A DNA stretch of 64,000 nt. Source: CAZLFQ01 sp044229535 (GTDB lineage: Bacteria > Pseudomonadota > Alphaproteobacteria > Rickettsiales > Midichloriaceae). The DNA lies in the NCBI GenBank assembly GCA_044229535.1, contig JBGASU010000001.1, positions 1,426,001 to 1,490,000 on the forward strand. Direction: 5' to 3'. Under the pieces are notes generated by a model that searched no databases, was not told where the DNA came from, and saw nothing but the letters and a program-made list of their open reading frames with translations. Below, piece after piece: positions 16,884 to 25,410 of the stretch; the stretch's first letter is position 1, and each line of letters begins with the position of its first letter. The position numbers and the translations under genes are program-made.

Positions 16884-19475
16884 ATGGAATTCTTGAAAAA
16901 GAGATTTATAGACAATAAGACATTAGTCTCAAAAGCCAATAGTTTTGTAGTAAGGAATCATTACGGTCAGACAGCACCAATTTATGTCGGTTATTTTCTA
17001 GCTTTTATTTTTACAGCGCTTATGGCGTTTTTATTCGATGGTAACCCATTGCTTATAACTGGCGTATTCCTAATATTTTTTGGCTTTGCCTGTCTTATTA
17101 ATAGTTTTTATCTGAATAAATATTGTGAAATTAATAACGCTATAGAGTTTCAAAATGCAATATATACGGCTGCATTGAGAGGAGATTGTGATTACTGTTT
17201 AATTTTCAATGAGGATGGAGAAGTAGTATATGCAGATCCCAGATTGCAAAAACTCTCAGCTGCCAAAGTTTTTAAAAATGTATCTGAGTTAGATATGTTA
17301 TTGGGAGCTTTTAAAGTATCTCCTGAAAAGACACAGCTTATTCATGAAGTAGTATACCGCAGTAAATTCAAAGAACAAACACCAGACCATCATCAGACAA
17401 TTAGTAAAAATGATCGCTCAGTAATACTGAAGCCGTTTCATATTGATGAAGGTGATTTTTCTATAGCGGTTTGGACATTAGAAAGACCTGCTGGTTTTAC
17501 GACTATAAAAATCTCAAAGATTGAAGAAGAAAACGAAATTTCTCAAATTGTTGAGAGTATAGCAATAGGTTTTTATGAGTTGGATCACACTGGGCATTTG
17601 CTAAAATGTAACGAGTATTTGGCAAGAATGTTAGGATATGACAAGAAAGAGTTGATTATAAAAGATCTAAAATTTGATTCTTTAATTGATAAAGATGAAT
17701 CAATGGACTCTCTTATCTCTACACCCAAAATGGCTAATGCTATTCTTGGGAACTGGCAAGGTTTTTTAACTTTCAGGGCGAAATTTAACGAGCATATACA
17801 TGCCTTTGTGATACAAAAAGCATATTTCAAATCAAATGGGCAAATAGATAGAATCATAGGTTATGTTATCAAGCTTCAAGATGAATCTTTGATGCTTAAA
17901 TCAAAAGGTGTAGAGAAAGGTTGGATTGATTATAGTTGGAAATGCTTTTTTGAAAACTCGCCATATCCTGTAGCAATTCTAGATAAAGCTGGGGTTGTTT
18001 TAAAGATTAACAGATCTTTTGAAGAAATTTTACCAGCAAGTTATTTGGGTATTGAGTTTGAAAAAATATTTGTAGATTCTGATAAAGATTTGATAGGAAA
18101 ACAAATAGCTGACATAGTTTCAAAAAATGCACAGCCAGTTCCAATTAGAAATGCTAGAGTAAATGATTCTAAGAGGGTCTTGGACGTTTATTTAGGAAAA
18201 ATACTTGATCTAAACGGCGATACTTATGGATTTATGGTGCGTATTGCCGATATTACTCAGCAGCTAGAGTTGGAAAACAGCTTATCTCACGCGCAAAGAA
18301 TGCAGACAATAGGACATCTTGCTGGCTCAATAGCGCATGATTTTAATAATCTGCTTACAGCCATAGCTGGATTCTGTGATTTGCTGTTTATGAGACATAC
18401 GGTTGGAGATCCATCATTTGCACACATTATGCAGATAAAGCAAAGTGCAGACAGGGCAACAAATCTAGTAAGAAGGCTTTTGGCTTTTTCTAGAAAACAA
18501 ACTTTAAAGCCGCAGATAATAAACCCTGCTGAGCTTTTTACAGATTTCTCTTCATTGATACAAAGGCTAATAGGATCAGAGATTAATTTTTCTCAGAAGA
18601 TAGATCCTAATATATGGAGTGTAAAAGTCGATCCAGTCCAGATGGAACAAGTTATTCTAAATCTTATTGTTAATGCTCACCAAGCTATGGAAAATGGAGG
18701 CAATTTAGAGGTTAGAGTCAAAAATGTAATCCTGCAAAAAGATGATATTGTTTTAAGGGGGGTGGTAGCTCCATCGGGTGAAGGAATGCCGCCAGCTGGA
18801 GAATATGTTTGTATAGAAGTAGAAGATAATGGATCTGGTATTCCTCAAGATATAATACTTAAGATATTTGAACCATTCTTTACTACTAAAGCTGAAAAGT
18901 CTGGTACAGGGCTTGGGTTGTCTACTGTATATGGTATAGTTCACCAGTCTGAGGGCTATATTTATGTTAGGAGTGTTGTAGGTAAAGGAACAAATTTTAT
19001 AATTTATTTTAAGCGTCACCAATTATCATTGGAGGAGCAGATTGAATTACAAAGAATAGAGCAAGAAAAGATCAAAGAAGAGGCTAATAATAAGCAAGAT
19101 TACTCTGGAAAAGGGGTGATAGTATTGGTTGAAGATGAGGAAGCAGTTCGTTTATTTGCCAAAAATGTTTTGATTAGTAAGGGATATGATGTAATAGAAT
19201 TTAACTCAGCAAAAAGCGCATTAGAGCAGCTAAGAGCGGATATTCATAGAATTGATTTGATAATCTCTGATGTAATGATGCCAGAAATGACTGGTCCAGC
19301 GTTTATAAGCGAGTTAAGTAAAATCAAGCCTAATATAAATGTTATTTTCGTATCAGGCTATGGAGAAGAGGCATTCAGTGAAGAATATGGAGAAAAGAGG
19401 GATTTCCACTTTATTCCTAAGCCATTTAGTCTAAAACAGCTCGTGGCTAAAGTAAAAGAGGTGATAGGAAGTTGA
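16884..19475 (+). CDS. cckA: CckA-type hybrid sensor histidine kinase
   Basis: The 863-residue protein has two transmembrane helices (about 34-52 and 57-75), a conserved input segment (about 80-215), PAS-like regions (about 225-335 and 350-455), a HisKA domain with H485 in AGSIAHDFNNLLTAIAG, an HATPase domain (N-box LILNLIVNAHQAMENGG, G-boxes VEDNGSGIP and GTGLGLSTVYGIV) and a C-terminal receiver with D796 in ISDVMMPEMTGPAF. This is the architecture of CckA, which in alphaproteobacteria phosphorylates CtrA and CpdR through ChpT. The next gene copies its N-terminal quarter. Membrane location fits the first two helices. Confidence 0.92.
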   Translation: MEFLKKRFIDNKTLVSKANSFVVRNHYGQTAPIYVGYFLAFIFTALMAFLFDGNPLLITGVFLIFFGFACLINSFYLNKYCEINNAIEFQNAIYTAALRGDCDYCLIFNEDGEVVYADPRLQKLSAAKVFKNVSELDMLLGAFKVSPEKTQLIHEVVYRSKFKEQTPDHHQTISKNDRSVILKPFHIDEGDFSIAVWTLERPAGFTTIKISKIEEENEISQIVESIAIGFYELDHTGHLLKCNEYLARMLGYDKKELIIKDLKFDSLIDKDESMDSLISTPKMANAILGNWQGFLTFRAKFNEHIHAFVIQKAYFKSNGQIDRIIGYVIKLQDESLMLKSKGVEKGWIDYSWKCFFENSPYPVAILDKAGVVLKINRSFEEILPASYLGIEFEKIFVDSDKDLIGKQIADIVSKNAQPVPIRNARVNDSKRVLDVYLGKILDLNGDTYGFMVRIADITQQLELENSLSHAQRMQTIGHLAGSIAHDFNNLLTAIAGFCDLLFMRHTVGDPSFAHIMQIKQSADRATNLVRRLLAFSRKQTLKPQIINPAELFTDFSSLIQRLIGSEINFSQKIDPNIWSVKVDPVQMEQVILNLIVNAHQAMENGGNLEVRVKNVILQKDDIVLRGVVAPSGEGMPPAGEYVCIEVEDNGSGIPQDIILKIFEPFFTTKAEKSGTGLGLSTVYGIVHQSEGYIYVRSVVGKGTNFIIYFKRHQLSLEEQIELQRIEQEKIKEEANNKQDYSGKGVIVLVEDEEAVRLFAKNVLISKGYDVIEFNSAKSALEQLRADIHRIDLIISDVMMPEMTGPAFISELSKIKPNINVIFVSGYGEEAFSEEYGEKRDFHFIPKPFSLKQLVAKVKEVIGS

Positions 19476-19489
19476 TTTTTATATAAAAA

Positions 19490-19522
19490 TTAACTTTTTA
19501 TTAACCATTATTCAAATAGACT
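19490..19522 (+). promoter_or_regulatory. CtrA-like box and -10 before the CckA-sensor paralogue
   Basis: TTAA (19490-19493), CTTTTTA, TTAAC (19501-19505) is a perfect TTAA-N7-TTAAC CtrA consensus. Twelve bases after the second TTAA comes TAGACT (19517-19522; four of six -10 positions). The gene's start codon is 32 bases further on. The geometry equals that at 5809-5841 and 46211-46243. Confidence 0.6.
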
Positions 19523-19553
19523 TAATTAATAAGGTTTTAGAGAGTTTGATTTG

Positions 19554-20381
19554 ATGAAAAAGAAACTGGAAAATTTAGTAAGTAATAAAGTGCTAGATAC
19601 AGCACCCAGCATGATTGCTGATATCAATGGTGCGCTTATAGATGTATCTCCAAAAAATGAAATAGAAAATATTATAGAATCTTATGAGACCGCATTGGAA
19701 ATGCAGCAAGAAAGTGCAAAAAAATCTGAGGGGCAAATTGTAATTAAAAAGAGGTTTATTGATAATATGGCTATGTTGAAAAAAGCTGATAATTTTATTC
19801 ATCGTAAGCACTTCGGGAAAACAGCGCCGCTATTTGTTGCTTATGTTGTTGTTTTTGTTTTAAGTATGATATTCTTGTTAATAAATGAACAGAATTCTAT
19901 TTTGGTTCTGATAGTAGCATTATTAATAGGTGCTGCATGCCTAGTGAATGTTCATTTCTTGAAAAAGTTTAATCGTATAAATAATGCTATAGAATTCCAA
20001 AATTATATATTTGCAAATGCATTGAGAAGCGATAATGAGTATTGCATTATTTTCAATGAAGATGGCGATGTGGTCTATACAGACCCTAGAATTCAAAAGT
20101 TAGAAGTTTCTGAAGAAGCAAAAAAAGTGCATGACTTAGATTTGTTGTTAATGAGTTTTGAAGTGGATGACTCAAAAATACAAGCCGTCAAGGATGCTAT
20201 ATTTAAAAAGAAGATTGATGAAAACCAAGAGACGTCATCAGCTGGTGATTTGCTAGCTCTGACTCTGAGTTTTGCTCATCCTAAAAAAGGCTCATTTGTA
20301 ATAAATGTTAATCAACTTGAGCATCCAGTTGGTTACACGGTTCTTAAGATGACAAAAAATATGGATAATAAGGGGATATAA
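19554..20381 (+). CDS. Kinase-less paralogue of the CckA N-terminal sensor region
   Basis: Residues about 64-270 of this 275-residue protein align with residues about 6-215 of the CckA next door: RFIDN, a basic segment, two transmembrane helices, INNAIEFQN, NEDGDVVYTDPRIQKL and a final VGYTVLKM (CckA: GFTTIKI). It stops where CckA continues into PAS, HisKA and ATPase domains. A unique 60-residue N-terminal tail contains NEIENIIESYETALEMQQES. ATG at 19554 is preferred to TTG at 19551. It could bind CckA or compete for the same signal or polar partner; that is inferred. Its stop codon overlaps the next start (TAATG). Confidence 0.85.
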   Translation: MKKKLENLVSNKVLDTAPSMIADINGALIDVSPKNEIENIIESYETALEMQQESAKKSEGQIVIKKRFIDNMAMLKKADNFIHRKHFGKTAPLFVAYVVVFVLSMIFLLINEQNSILVLIVALLIGAACLVNVHFLKKFNRINNAIEFQNYIFANALRSDNEYCIIFNEDGDVVYTDPRIQKLEVSEEAKKVHDLDLLLMSFEVDDSKIQAVKDAIFKKKIDENQETSSAGDLLALTLSFAHPKKGSFVINVNQLEHPVGYTVLKMTKNMDNKGI

Positions 20382-20560
20382 TGTTGGACATGTCTCAAGT
20401 AGTAATGGGATTTGAGACGCAAGAGGAGATGCTGAACAAGGTCAGTTTATCTTTAGTAAATTCTGAGCCACAAAATAATATAGAAAAAATAATATTTGAG
20501 TACGAGAAAATTCTCGAGATTTGGCAGGCAGAAGAGCTGGAGAAAAATAAGGTAAAATAA
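20381..20560 (+). CDS. 59-aa protein resembling the N-terminal tail of the preceding protein
   Basis: This small ORF starts on the last base of the previous stop codon (TAATG), so it is probably translationally coupled. It is charged and helical, with no membrane helix. Residues about 30-54, NNIEKIIFEYEKILEIWQAE, match NEIENIIESYETALEMQQES in the tail of the upstream sensor paralogue (I-E-x-I-I-x-x-Y-E-x-x-L-E), so the two probably share a short binding helix. No known family is recognised. Confidence 0.6.
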   Translation: MLDMSQVVMGFETQEEMLNKVSLSLVNSEPQNNIEKIIFEYEKILEIWQAEELEKNKVK

Positions 20561-20583
20561 TTTGGTTGTTTTATTTGCAGTAT

Positions 20584-20611
20584 AAATTGTATCCTTTACT
20601 TGGTACAATTT
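20584..20611 (+). promoter_or_regulatory. Inverted repeat immediately before flgA
   Basis: AAATTGTA (20584-20591) and TACAATTT (20604-20611) form a perfect 8-bp inverted repeat with a 12-base spacer ending five bases before the flgA ATG. It could be an operator, or an mRNA hairpin hiding the ribosome-binding region. Either would regulate the flgA-flgH pair. No test from sequence alone separates these options. Confidence 0.4.
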
Positions 20612-20616
20612 AATAT

Positions 20617-21279
20617 ATGTCTATTATGCTTATAAAAATTAAAATTATAGCTGCATTATTGTTTTGCGTTATTCCAAGCATAGCTTTCGCTAATTTTCAA
20701 GATGAATTGGAAGCAGAGATAGCTTCAGATTCTGGTTTTGAAAATGTCGTGGTAAACTTCCATAATGGCAAAAGATTTAGTAAAGAAGAAGGAATAAGAA
20801 TTGTAGATGTGCAGTATCAAAGGAATTCATTTATAGCTGATTGTGTGAGTGCTTTGGGTAAAAATATTTCTATATCTGGGAGCTTTGAAGAAGCTAAAGT
20901 TATCCCTAGCTTAAACAAAAATAAAAAAGTTGGAGAGCTTATAGAGGAATCGGACTTGGAACAGATTAAAGTTGGAATTTCAAAGTTAAGCAATAAAGCG
21001 ATCACAAGCAAAGAGGAGTTGTTAGGGAAAGAAGCTAGGGTTAATCTATATATAAAAAAAACAATTTTTAAAAATGATATAAGATCTGAATCTGTAATTT
21101 CTAAAGGAGATTATGTGACTATATTATTTGCAAAAAATCATTTGAGTATAGAGAGCAAAGGTCAGGCTTTAGAATCAGGTGGACAAGATGAAGTTATAAG
21201 GGTAAAAAATTTAGATAGTAACAAAATACTGCAGGTTCGGATTGTAGATTCGCAAACTGTATTGTTAGGTAATTCATGA
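20617..21279 (+). CDS. flgA: Flagellar basal body P-ring formation chaperone FlgA
   Basis: The 220-residue protein has a Sec signal peptide (residues 1-25, cleavage after AFA) and a periplasmic body. The C-terminal FlgA/SAF-type domain includes VISKGDYVTILFAKNHLSIE, KGQALESGGQDEVIRVKN and LQVRIVDSQTVLL, the order seen in FlgA proteins. It helps assemble the FlgI P-ring in the periplasm. It overlaps flgH by 4 bases. Only flgA and flgH of the usual flgF-G-A-H set are here, so the remaining flagellar genes must lie elsewhere if a flagellum is made. Confidence 0.87.
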   Translation: MSIMLIKIKIIAALLFCVIPSIAFANFQDELEAEIASDSGFENVVVNFHNGKRFSKEEGIRIVDVQYQRNSFIADCVSALGKNISISGSFEEAKVIPSLNKNKKVGELIEESDLEQIKVGISKLSNKAITSKEELLGKEARVNLYIKKTIFKNDIRSESVISKGDYVTILFAKNHLSIESKGQALESGGQDEVIRVKNLDSNKILQVRIVDSQTVLLGNS

Positions 21280-22019
21280 AACAAGTAGTTTTTATTCTAG
21301 TGCTTTTGTCGCTTACGTCTTGCAATGTCGCGGATAGATTATCTCGGATAGGTAAGGCTCCAGATTTAAATGAGGTAAATGAATACGGTAATGCACATAG
21401 TGGCACTTATCCTGAGGATGGTATGGCAAGCGGTGAGAAAGCTTCTAATATCAAAACGGCGAATTCTCTTTGGAGACAAGGTGCTAGGACGTTCTTTAGG
21501 GATCAAAGGGCAAGGTCTGTTGGTGATATATTGAAAGTAGTTGTGGTTATTCAAGATAGCGCAAAGCTTGATAATAAGACTGAAACAAAACGTAATGAAT
21601 CTGGTTCTGCAGGTATTCCTGCTTTTGGTGGTTTTGAAAAGGAATTTGAGAGGAAGCTATTACCTGAAGGCGCAGACCCAAGCAAGCTTATTAGCGTTAC
21701 TTCTAATGATACAAACAAGGGAGAGGGTAAAATTGACAGAAAAGAAACTATCAATACAACAATTGCAGCAACTGTTGTAAAGATATTGTCTAGTAATAAT
21801 CTAGTAATTAAAGGGGTGCAGGAAGTTCGTGTTAATAACGAGCTTAGAGAAGTTACTGTGGAGGGGATAGTGCGCCCAGAAGATATAAGTGCGCAAAATT
21901 CAGTTACTCTTGATCAAATTGCAGAGGCTAGAATTTCTTATGGCGGTAGAGGTAATGTGTCAGATTACCAGCAGCCTAGGTATGGTAAGCAAGTATTGGA
22001 TGCTATATCTCCATTTTAG
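21276..22019 (+). CDS. flgH: Flagellar L-ring lipoprotein FlgH
   Basis: The 247-residue protein begins with a lipoprotein signal peptide with lipobox LTSC. The body has FlgH hallmarks: SLWRQGARTFFRDQRARSVG, DILKVVVVIQDSAKLDN, and the C-terminal LVIKGVQEVRVNNELREVTV, GIVRPEDIS and ISYGGRG. FlgH forms the L-ring in the outer membrane around the flagellar rod. Its start lies in the end of flgA (4-base overlap). Together they are the only flagellar genes in the window. Confidence 0.95.
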   Translation: MKQVVFILVLLSLTSCNVADRLSRIGKAPDLNEVNEYGNAHSGTYPEDGMASGEKASNIKTANSLWRQGARTFFRDQRARSVGDILKVVVVIQDSAKLDNKTETKRNESGSAGIPAFGGFEKEFERKLLPEGADPSKLISVTSNDTNKGEGKIDRKETINTTIAATVVKILSSNNLVIKGVQEVRVNNELREVTVEGIVRPEDISAQNSVTLDQIAEARISYGGRGNVSDYQQPRYGKQVLDAISPF

Positions 22020-22082
22020 AAAAATCTGTATTTTCAAAGTTAGGCGGGTTATTATGAATGAATACCTAATTTATTTATTTAT

Positions 22083-23000
22083 ATGAGTCTTACTCCCGAT
22101 CAGATTTTAGATAGAATTAAGCTTAAAAAACAGGTTATCAATTGGCGTTTGGTTGCGGTTATGTCAGTGGTAATGCTGTTTTTATCTTTATTTACGAGTG
22201 GAGATCAGAAATATGGAACTAAACCATCGGTTATTGAATCGGAATATATAGCTAGGGTACATATTGATGGTATGATTTTTAATGACCAAGATCGTTTAGA
22301 TATCATAAAAGATCTGGCAGAAGATAAGGCTATAAAGGCAGTTATAATACACGTGAATAGCCCAGGCGGAACAATGGTTGGCGGAGAAAGTTTGTATTAT
22401 GCTATACGTAAGTTATCAGAGAAAAAGCCGACTGTTTCAGTAATGCATGATATGGCAACATCTGGAGGGTATATGGCAGCTATTGCTTCTGATAGGTTAA
22501 TTGCTCGCCAAGGTACAGTAACAGGCTCTATTGGCGTCTTAATGAATACGTTTGAGTTTTCTGAATTGGGTGAGAAGTTTGGGGTTAAATTCCATAATTT
22601 TAAATCTTCGCCACTAAAAGGCGGCCCATTGCCAACTGAAAAATTGTCTCCTGAAATGAAGGCGCATATGCAGGAAATAGTTGATGATATGTATGATGTG
22701 TTCATGACCCTTGTGTCCAAAAGACGCAATATTCCGAAAGAGCAGATAAAGATATTAGCTGATGGCAGGATATTTACTGGAAGAAAGGCTGTTCAGGTAG
22801 GGTTAATTGATGAAATTGGGGATGAAGAAACAGCCTTAAATTGGCTTGAAAATGTTAAGAAGATCAATCCTAAGTTGAAGGTGCATACTATCTCCTTGGA
22901 GATGCAGAAAGATAAACTATCTATGTTTTTAGAATATAGTAATAATTTGGCATATATGGCTCAAAATATCCTAAAAACAGGGCAATTGATATTTTTCTAG
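22083..23000 (+). CDS. sppA: Signal peptide peptidase SppA (S49 family)
   Basis: The 305-residue protein has an N-terminal transmembrane helix (about 24-40) and one S49 peptidase domain. HVNSPGGTMVGGESLY, the nucleophile S127 in MATSGGYMAA, SIGVLM, and K174 in NFKSSPLKGG fit the Ser-Lys dyad of short-form SppA, followed by DGRIFTGRKAVQVGLIDEIG. It degrades cleaved signal peptides in the inner membrane. The gene begins 63 bases after flgH and is followed by the IHF-type gene. Confidence 0.93.
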   Translation: MSLTPDQILDRIKLKKQVINWRLVAVMSVVMLFLSLFTSGDQKYGTKPSVIESEYIARVHIDGMIFNDQDRLDIIKDLAEDKAIKAVIIHVNSPGGTMVGGESLYYAIRKLSEKKPTVSVMHDMATSGGYMAAIASDRLIARQGTVTGSIGVLMNTFEFSELGEKFGVKFHNFKSSPLKGGPLPTEKLSPEMKAHMQEIVDDMYDVFMTLVSKRRNIPKEQIKILADGRIFTGRKAVQVGLIDEIGDEETALNWLENVKKINPKLKVHTISLEMQKDKLSMFLEYSNNLAYMAQNILKTGQLIFF

Positions 23001-23015
23001 ACATGTGGCTGATTC

Positions 23016-23031
23016 TGTGTTATTATACACA
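23016..23031 (+). promoter_or_regulatory. Palindrome TGTGTTATTATACACA before the IHF-type gene
   Basis: A perfect TGTGT/ACACA inverted repeat encloses TATTAT (five of six -10 positions), 27 bases before the start codon. It is one base different from the palindrome around the -10 of the ankyrin gene at 15329-15344, so both may bind the same regulator. No -35 is clear. Confidence 0.45.
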
Positions 23032-23058
23032 CTGGTTTTTTAAAAGGGGTGTATTAAT

Positions 23059-23367
23059 ATGTCATTAGAATCAGTTAATAAGCAGCAATTGGTTGAGAAG
23101 GTCTTAGAGGCCGATAAAAACTTATCTTTAGAAGTAGTTGAGAAAGCTTTAGATGTTGTTCTTGATGAAATAAGCACAGGTCTAATATGTGGTGATAGAG
23201 TTGAAATCAGAGGTTTTGGATCTCTTGTAGTTAGAAAAAGAGATGGTGGTACGGCGCGTAATCCAAAAAATGGTGAAAAGGTATCTGTTAAGGATCGCGG
23301 TTCATTATATTTCAGAGCTAGTAAAGATTTAATAAAAAATCTTAATGAAGAAGCTGCTAACCAATAA
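23059..23367 (+). CDS. ihfB: Integration host factor beta-like (HU/IHF family) DNA-binding protein
   Basis: The 102-residue protein has the HU/IHF fold: two N-terminal helices (NKQQLVEKVLEADKNLSLEV), VEIRGFGSLVVRKRDGGTAR and the DNA-intercalating arm signature ARNPKNGEKVSV, then LYFRASKDL. The RNPKNGE arm and the FRASKDL end resemble IhfB more than HU. As a nucleoid protein it bends DNA at promoters and replication sites. It has an AAAGGGG Shine-Dalgarno and is closed by a strong terminator. Confidence 0.9.
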   Translation: MSLESVNKQQLVEKVLEADKNLSLEVVEKALDVVLDEISTGLICGDRVEIRGFGSLVVRKRDGGTARNPKNGEKVSVKDRGSLYFRASKDLIKNLNEEAANQ

Positions 23368-23390
23368 TATTTATTAGAGTTTCCCTCCCC

Positions 23391-23423
23391 AAAAAAGAGC
23401 CCGCTATTAATGGGCTCTTTTTT
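23391..23423 (+). terminator. Strong bidirectional terminator
   Basis: AAAAAAGAGCCC (23391-23402) pairs perfectly with GGGCTCTTTTTT (23412-23423) around a 9-base loop. It has an A-run on one side and a T-run on the other, so it can stop transcription of the IHF-type gene rightward and of the facing hypothetical gene leftward. Confidence 0.92.
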
Positions 23424-23451
23424 ACTAGGGGATATTTTTCTCTTCAATATT

Positions 23452-24102
23452 TTAATAATAAGGAGGAGGAGTGACAGTTGAGCCAAGTAGTGTCGCAAAA
23501 TCATGTATGTTTGAACATTTCTCAAATAGCTCAAAATTATCAAGAGACCACGGATTCATAATGGTGGACATAGGATTCATGGGGTCGAATGGTACATGAC
23601 ACATAGGATGATTATAAATCATTGATAAGTCACTAGCTAGCATTTGGAAATCTGTATTAGCGCAGTCTTTCATCAAGAAAGGAGATGCAAGGCTTTGTAA
23701 GCCAATTATATCTGGCATAGGGTTCCCAATCGGCATAGGATTTGGGTTGTTTGGATCTGGCATAGGAGGAACTGGATGGGCGATTTGCCAAATACCATCA
23801 AGGTGAGATTTTAGATCTTGCATTAAATCGCTGTTTACGCCACCTACAGACATAAGGTTCGCCGCATTTAGTGCCCCATTCACATGTTGTCCTAAGGATG
23901 TGGTTGCTAAATTAGCATCTCCCACCAGAACATTATTAAAATGTTCCAGTGGAAGTTTTATTCCATTGATGAGCGATTGTGCAGTCATCATATGATTATG
24001 TTTGAAGTGATCTATATGTTGAGCTACCATTTTAGCGAATAAATTTACTTTGTTTTGATGATTTTTAAGGTCGAAAAAGTTGTCGCAGGTGAATTGTAAC
24101 AT
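23452..24102 (-). CDS. Hypothetical His/Met/Asn-rich protein, 216 aa
   Basis: I do not recognise this protein. Residues 1-105 look helical (LKNHQNKVNLFAKMVAQHID) and His-rich; a short proline hinge with repeats of P-M-P (PMPDPNNPNPMPIGNPMPD, about 112-130) links to a second half with a cluster of Cys, Met and Asn and a Pro-rich end. No signal peptide or membrane helix is seen. It faces the IHF-type gene across a shared terminator. The 273-bp gap before it holds no other gene that I can identify. Confidence 0.7.
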   Translation of the reverse strand: MLQFTCDNFFDLKNHQNKVNLFAKMVAQHIDHFKHNHMMTAQSLINGIKLPLEHFNNVLVGDANLATTSLGQHVNGALNAANLMSVGGVNSDLMQDLKSHLDGIWQIAHPVPPMPDPNNPNPMPIGNPMPDIIGLQSLASPFLMKDCANTDFQMLASDLSMIYNHPMCHVPFDPMNPMSTIMNPWSLDNFELFEKCSNIHDFATLLGSTVTPPPYY

Positions 24103-24375
24103 GAGCCCTCCGTTAATATTTACTACAATGATTTTGAACTGAAGTTATATAAGCCGTGAGAGAATAAAATAAAATCTCCCACCCCCCTTATACAATAATA
24201 AGGCTAGCACCTAATTTTTTTAAATTCAATAGCTTATCCATAATAATTTTATTAAGAATGTGTATTTTGTATTGCAATGTTGAAAAACCGCATAAAATCT
24301 TCAATTTGTGATGTTGAATAATTGAAGTATTGATTAATTTATGATATCCTCGCGAAAATTTTTTGATGGTTCCTT

Positions 24376-25410
24376 ATGGATTTTAAATGTTTATCTATGT
24401 TGGCAATTATTTGTGTGGCCGTTACAAATTGCTATGCTAATGAATGTTTAGAAAATAGATATGCATTTGATGTTGGGTCTGGGGCAATTAAAACGACTGC
24501 TAGTAAAGTTGATAAATGTAAAGGAGAAATAGTAGAAAAGATTGGTGAGCATAATGTTCACATTAAATATGAAACCTGTCTTGAAAGTAAGGGTGATAAA
24601 GTTGAAATTTCAGAAGCTTGTATCAAGCAAACTAAGCAAGTAATTCAAGATATAGAAAAAGCATATGATATGGATTGTGCCACGTCTAGGTGTGCTGGTG
24701 TTGCAACTGCTTGGGCAAGAAAAGCTTCCAATACAGAAGAGTTATTGAAATTATTTAGAGCTGAAAAAATAGATATTGAAGTCTTACCACAGAAAGAAGA
24801 GGGCAAATTAGGTTTCTATACAGCTAAAACTCATAATACTGCCAAGTATAAATTAAATGATAAAATGGTTGTTTGGGATCTTGGTGGTGGAAGCTTCCAG
24901 CTTAGTGCAGTAGGTGGTGATGGTGATATACATGTGTATAACGGTATGTTTGGCGTAGAAAGTTATGATAAACTTATACGTAAAGCATTCATGAACGATG
25001 GAATGATTTATTTCAATAAAGAACGCTTAGATAGAGCAATTGATTTCACGGTAAAAAAAATAGGAAACAAAGTTAGAAAAGATAAGGTTATTAGAAATAA
25101 AATTAAAGAAAATGATGTTGTGGTCTATGCGATAGGCAGACCAATGTATAGAGGGATAAAAGAAAACCTTAAGCTGAGTGATGTAGTTACTAAAGAGCAG
25201 CTTTATAATGCAGCGCTTACTTTTTCTGGTAAGACAGTAGAAGAAGCTAGAAAAGCATATCCGTTATTACCAGATCATTATGTAATGCAAGCGCAACCAG
25301 CAATTATATTGATTTATAGTATTATGGAGAGTTTAGGAATTGATCAACTGCATATTTTAGAAGCTAAAGCGACAGACTATATTGCGATTGATGAAAAGTA
25401 TTGGGATTAA
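24376..25410 (+). CDS. Exported Ppx/GppA phosphatase-like protein
   Basis: The 344-residue protein has a Sec signal peptide (about 1-21, NCYA cleavage region), which is unusual for this family. The mature part has actin-fold phosphate motifs: AFDVGSGAIKTTASKV (phosphate-1) and VVWDLGGGSFQLSAVG (phosphate-2), with CAGVATAWARKASNTEEL between them, as in Ppx/GppA exopolyphosphatases. The same motifs occur in secreted eukaryotic apyrases. Candidate activities are polyphosphate, (p)ppGpp or nucleotide hydrolysis in the periplasm or outside the cell. Substrate is not decidable. It overlaps the convergent pseudopilin gene by 4 bases. Confidence 0.78.
   Translation: MDFKCLSMLAIICVAVTNCYANECLENRYAFDVGSGAIKTTASKVDKCKGEIVEKIGEHNVHIKYETCLESKGDKVEISEACIKQTKQVIQDIEKAYDMDCATSRCAGVATAWARKASNTEELLKLFRAEKIDIEVLPQKEEGKLGFYTAKTHNTAKYKLNDKMVVWDLGGGSFQLSAVGGDGDIHVYNGMFGVESYDKLIRKAFMNDGMIYFNKERLDRAIDFTVKKIGNKVRKDKVIRNKIKENDVVVYAIGRPMYRGIKENLKLSDVVTKEQLYNAALTFSGKTVEEARKAYPLLPDHYVMQAQPAIILIYSIMESLGIDQLHILEAKATDYIAIDEKYWD

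Noticed and set aside
24103..24375. Possible small RNA or gene in the 273-bp gap
   Set aside because: No open frame with a ribosome binding site and no stable hairpin with a T-run were found by eye.
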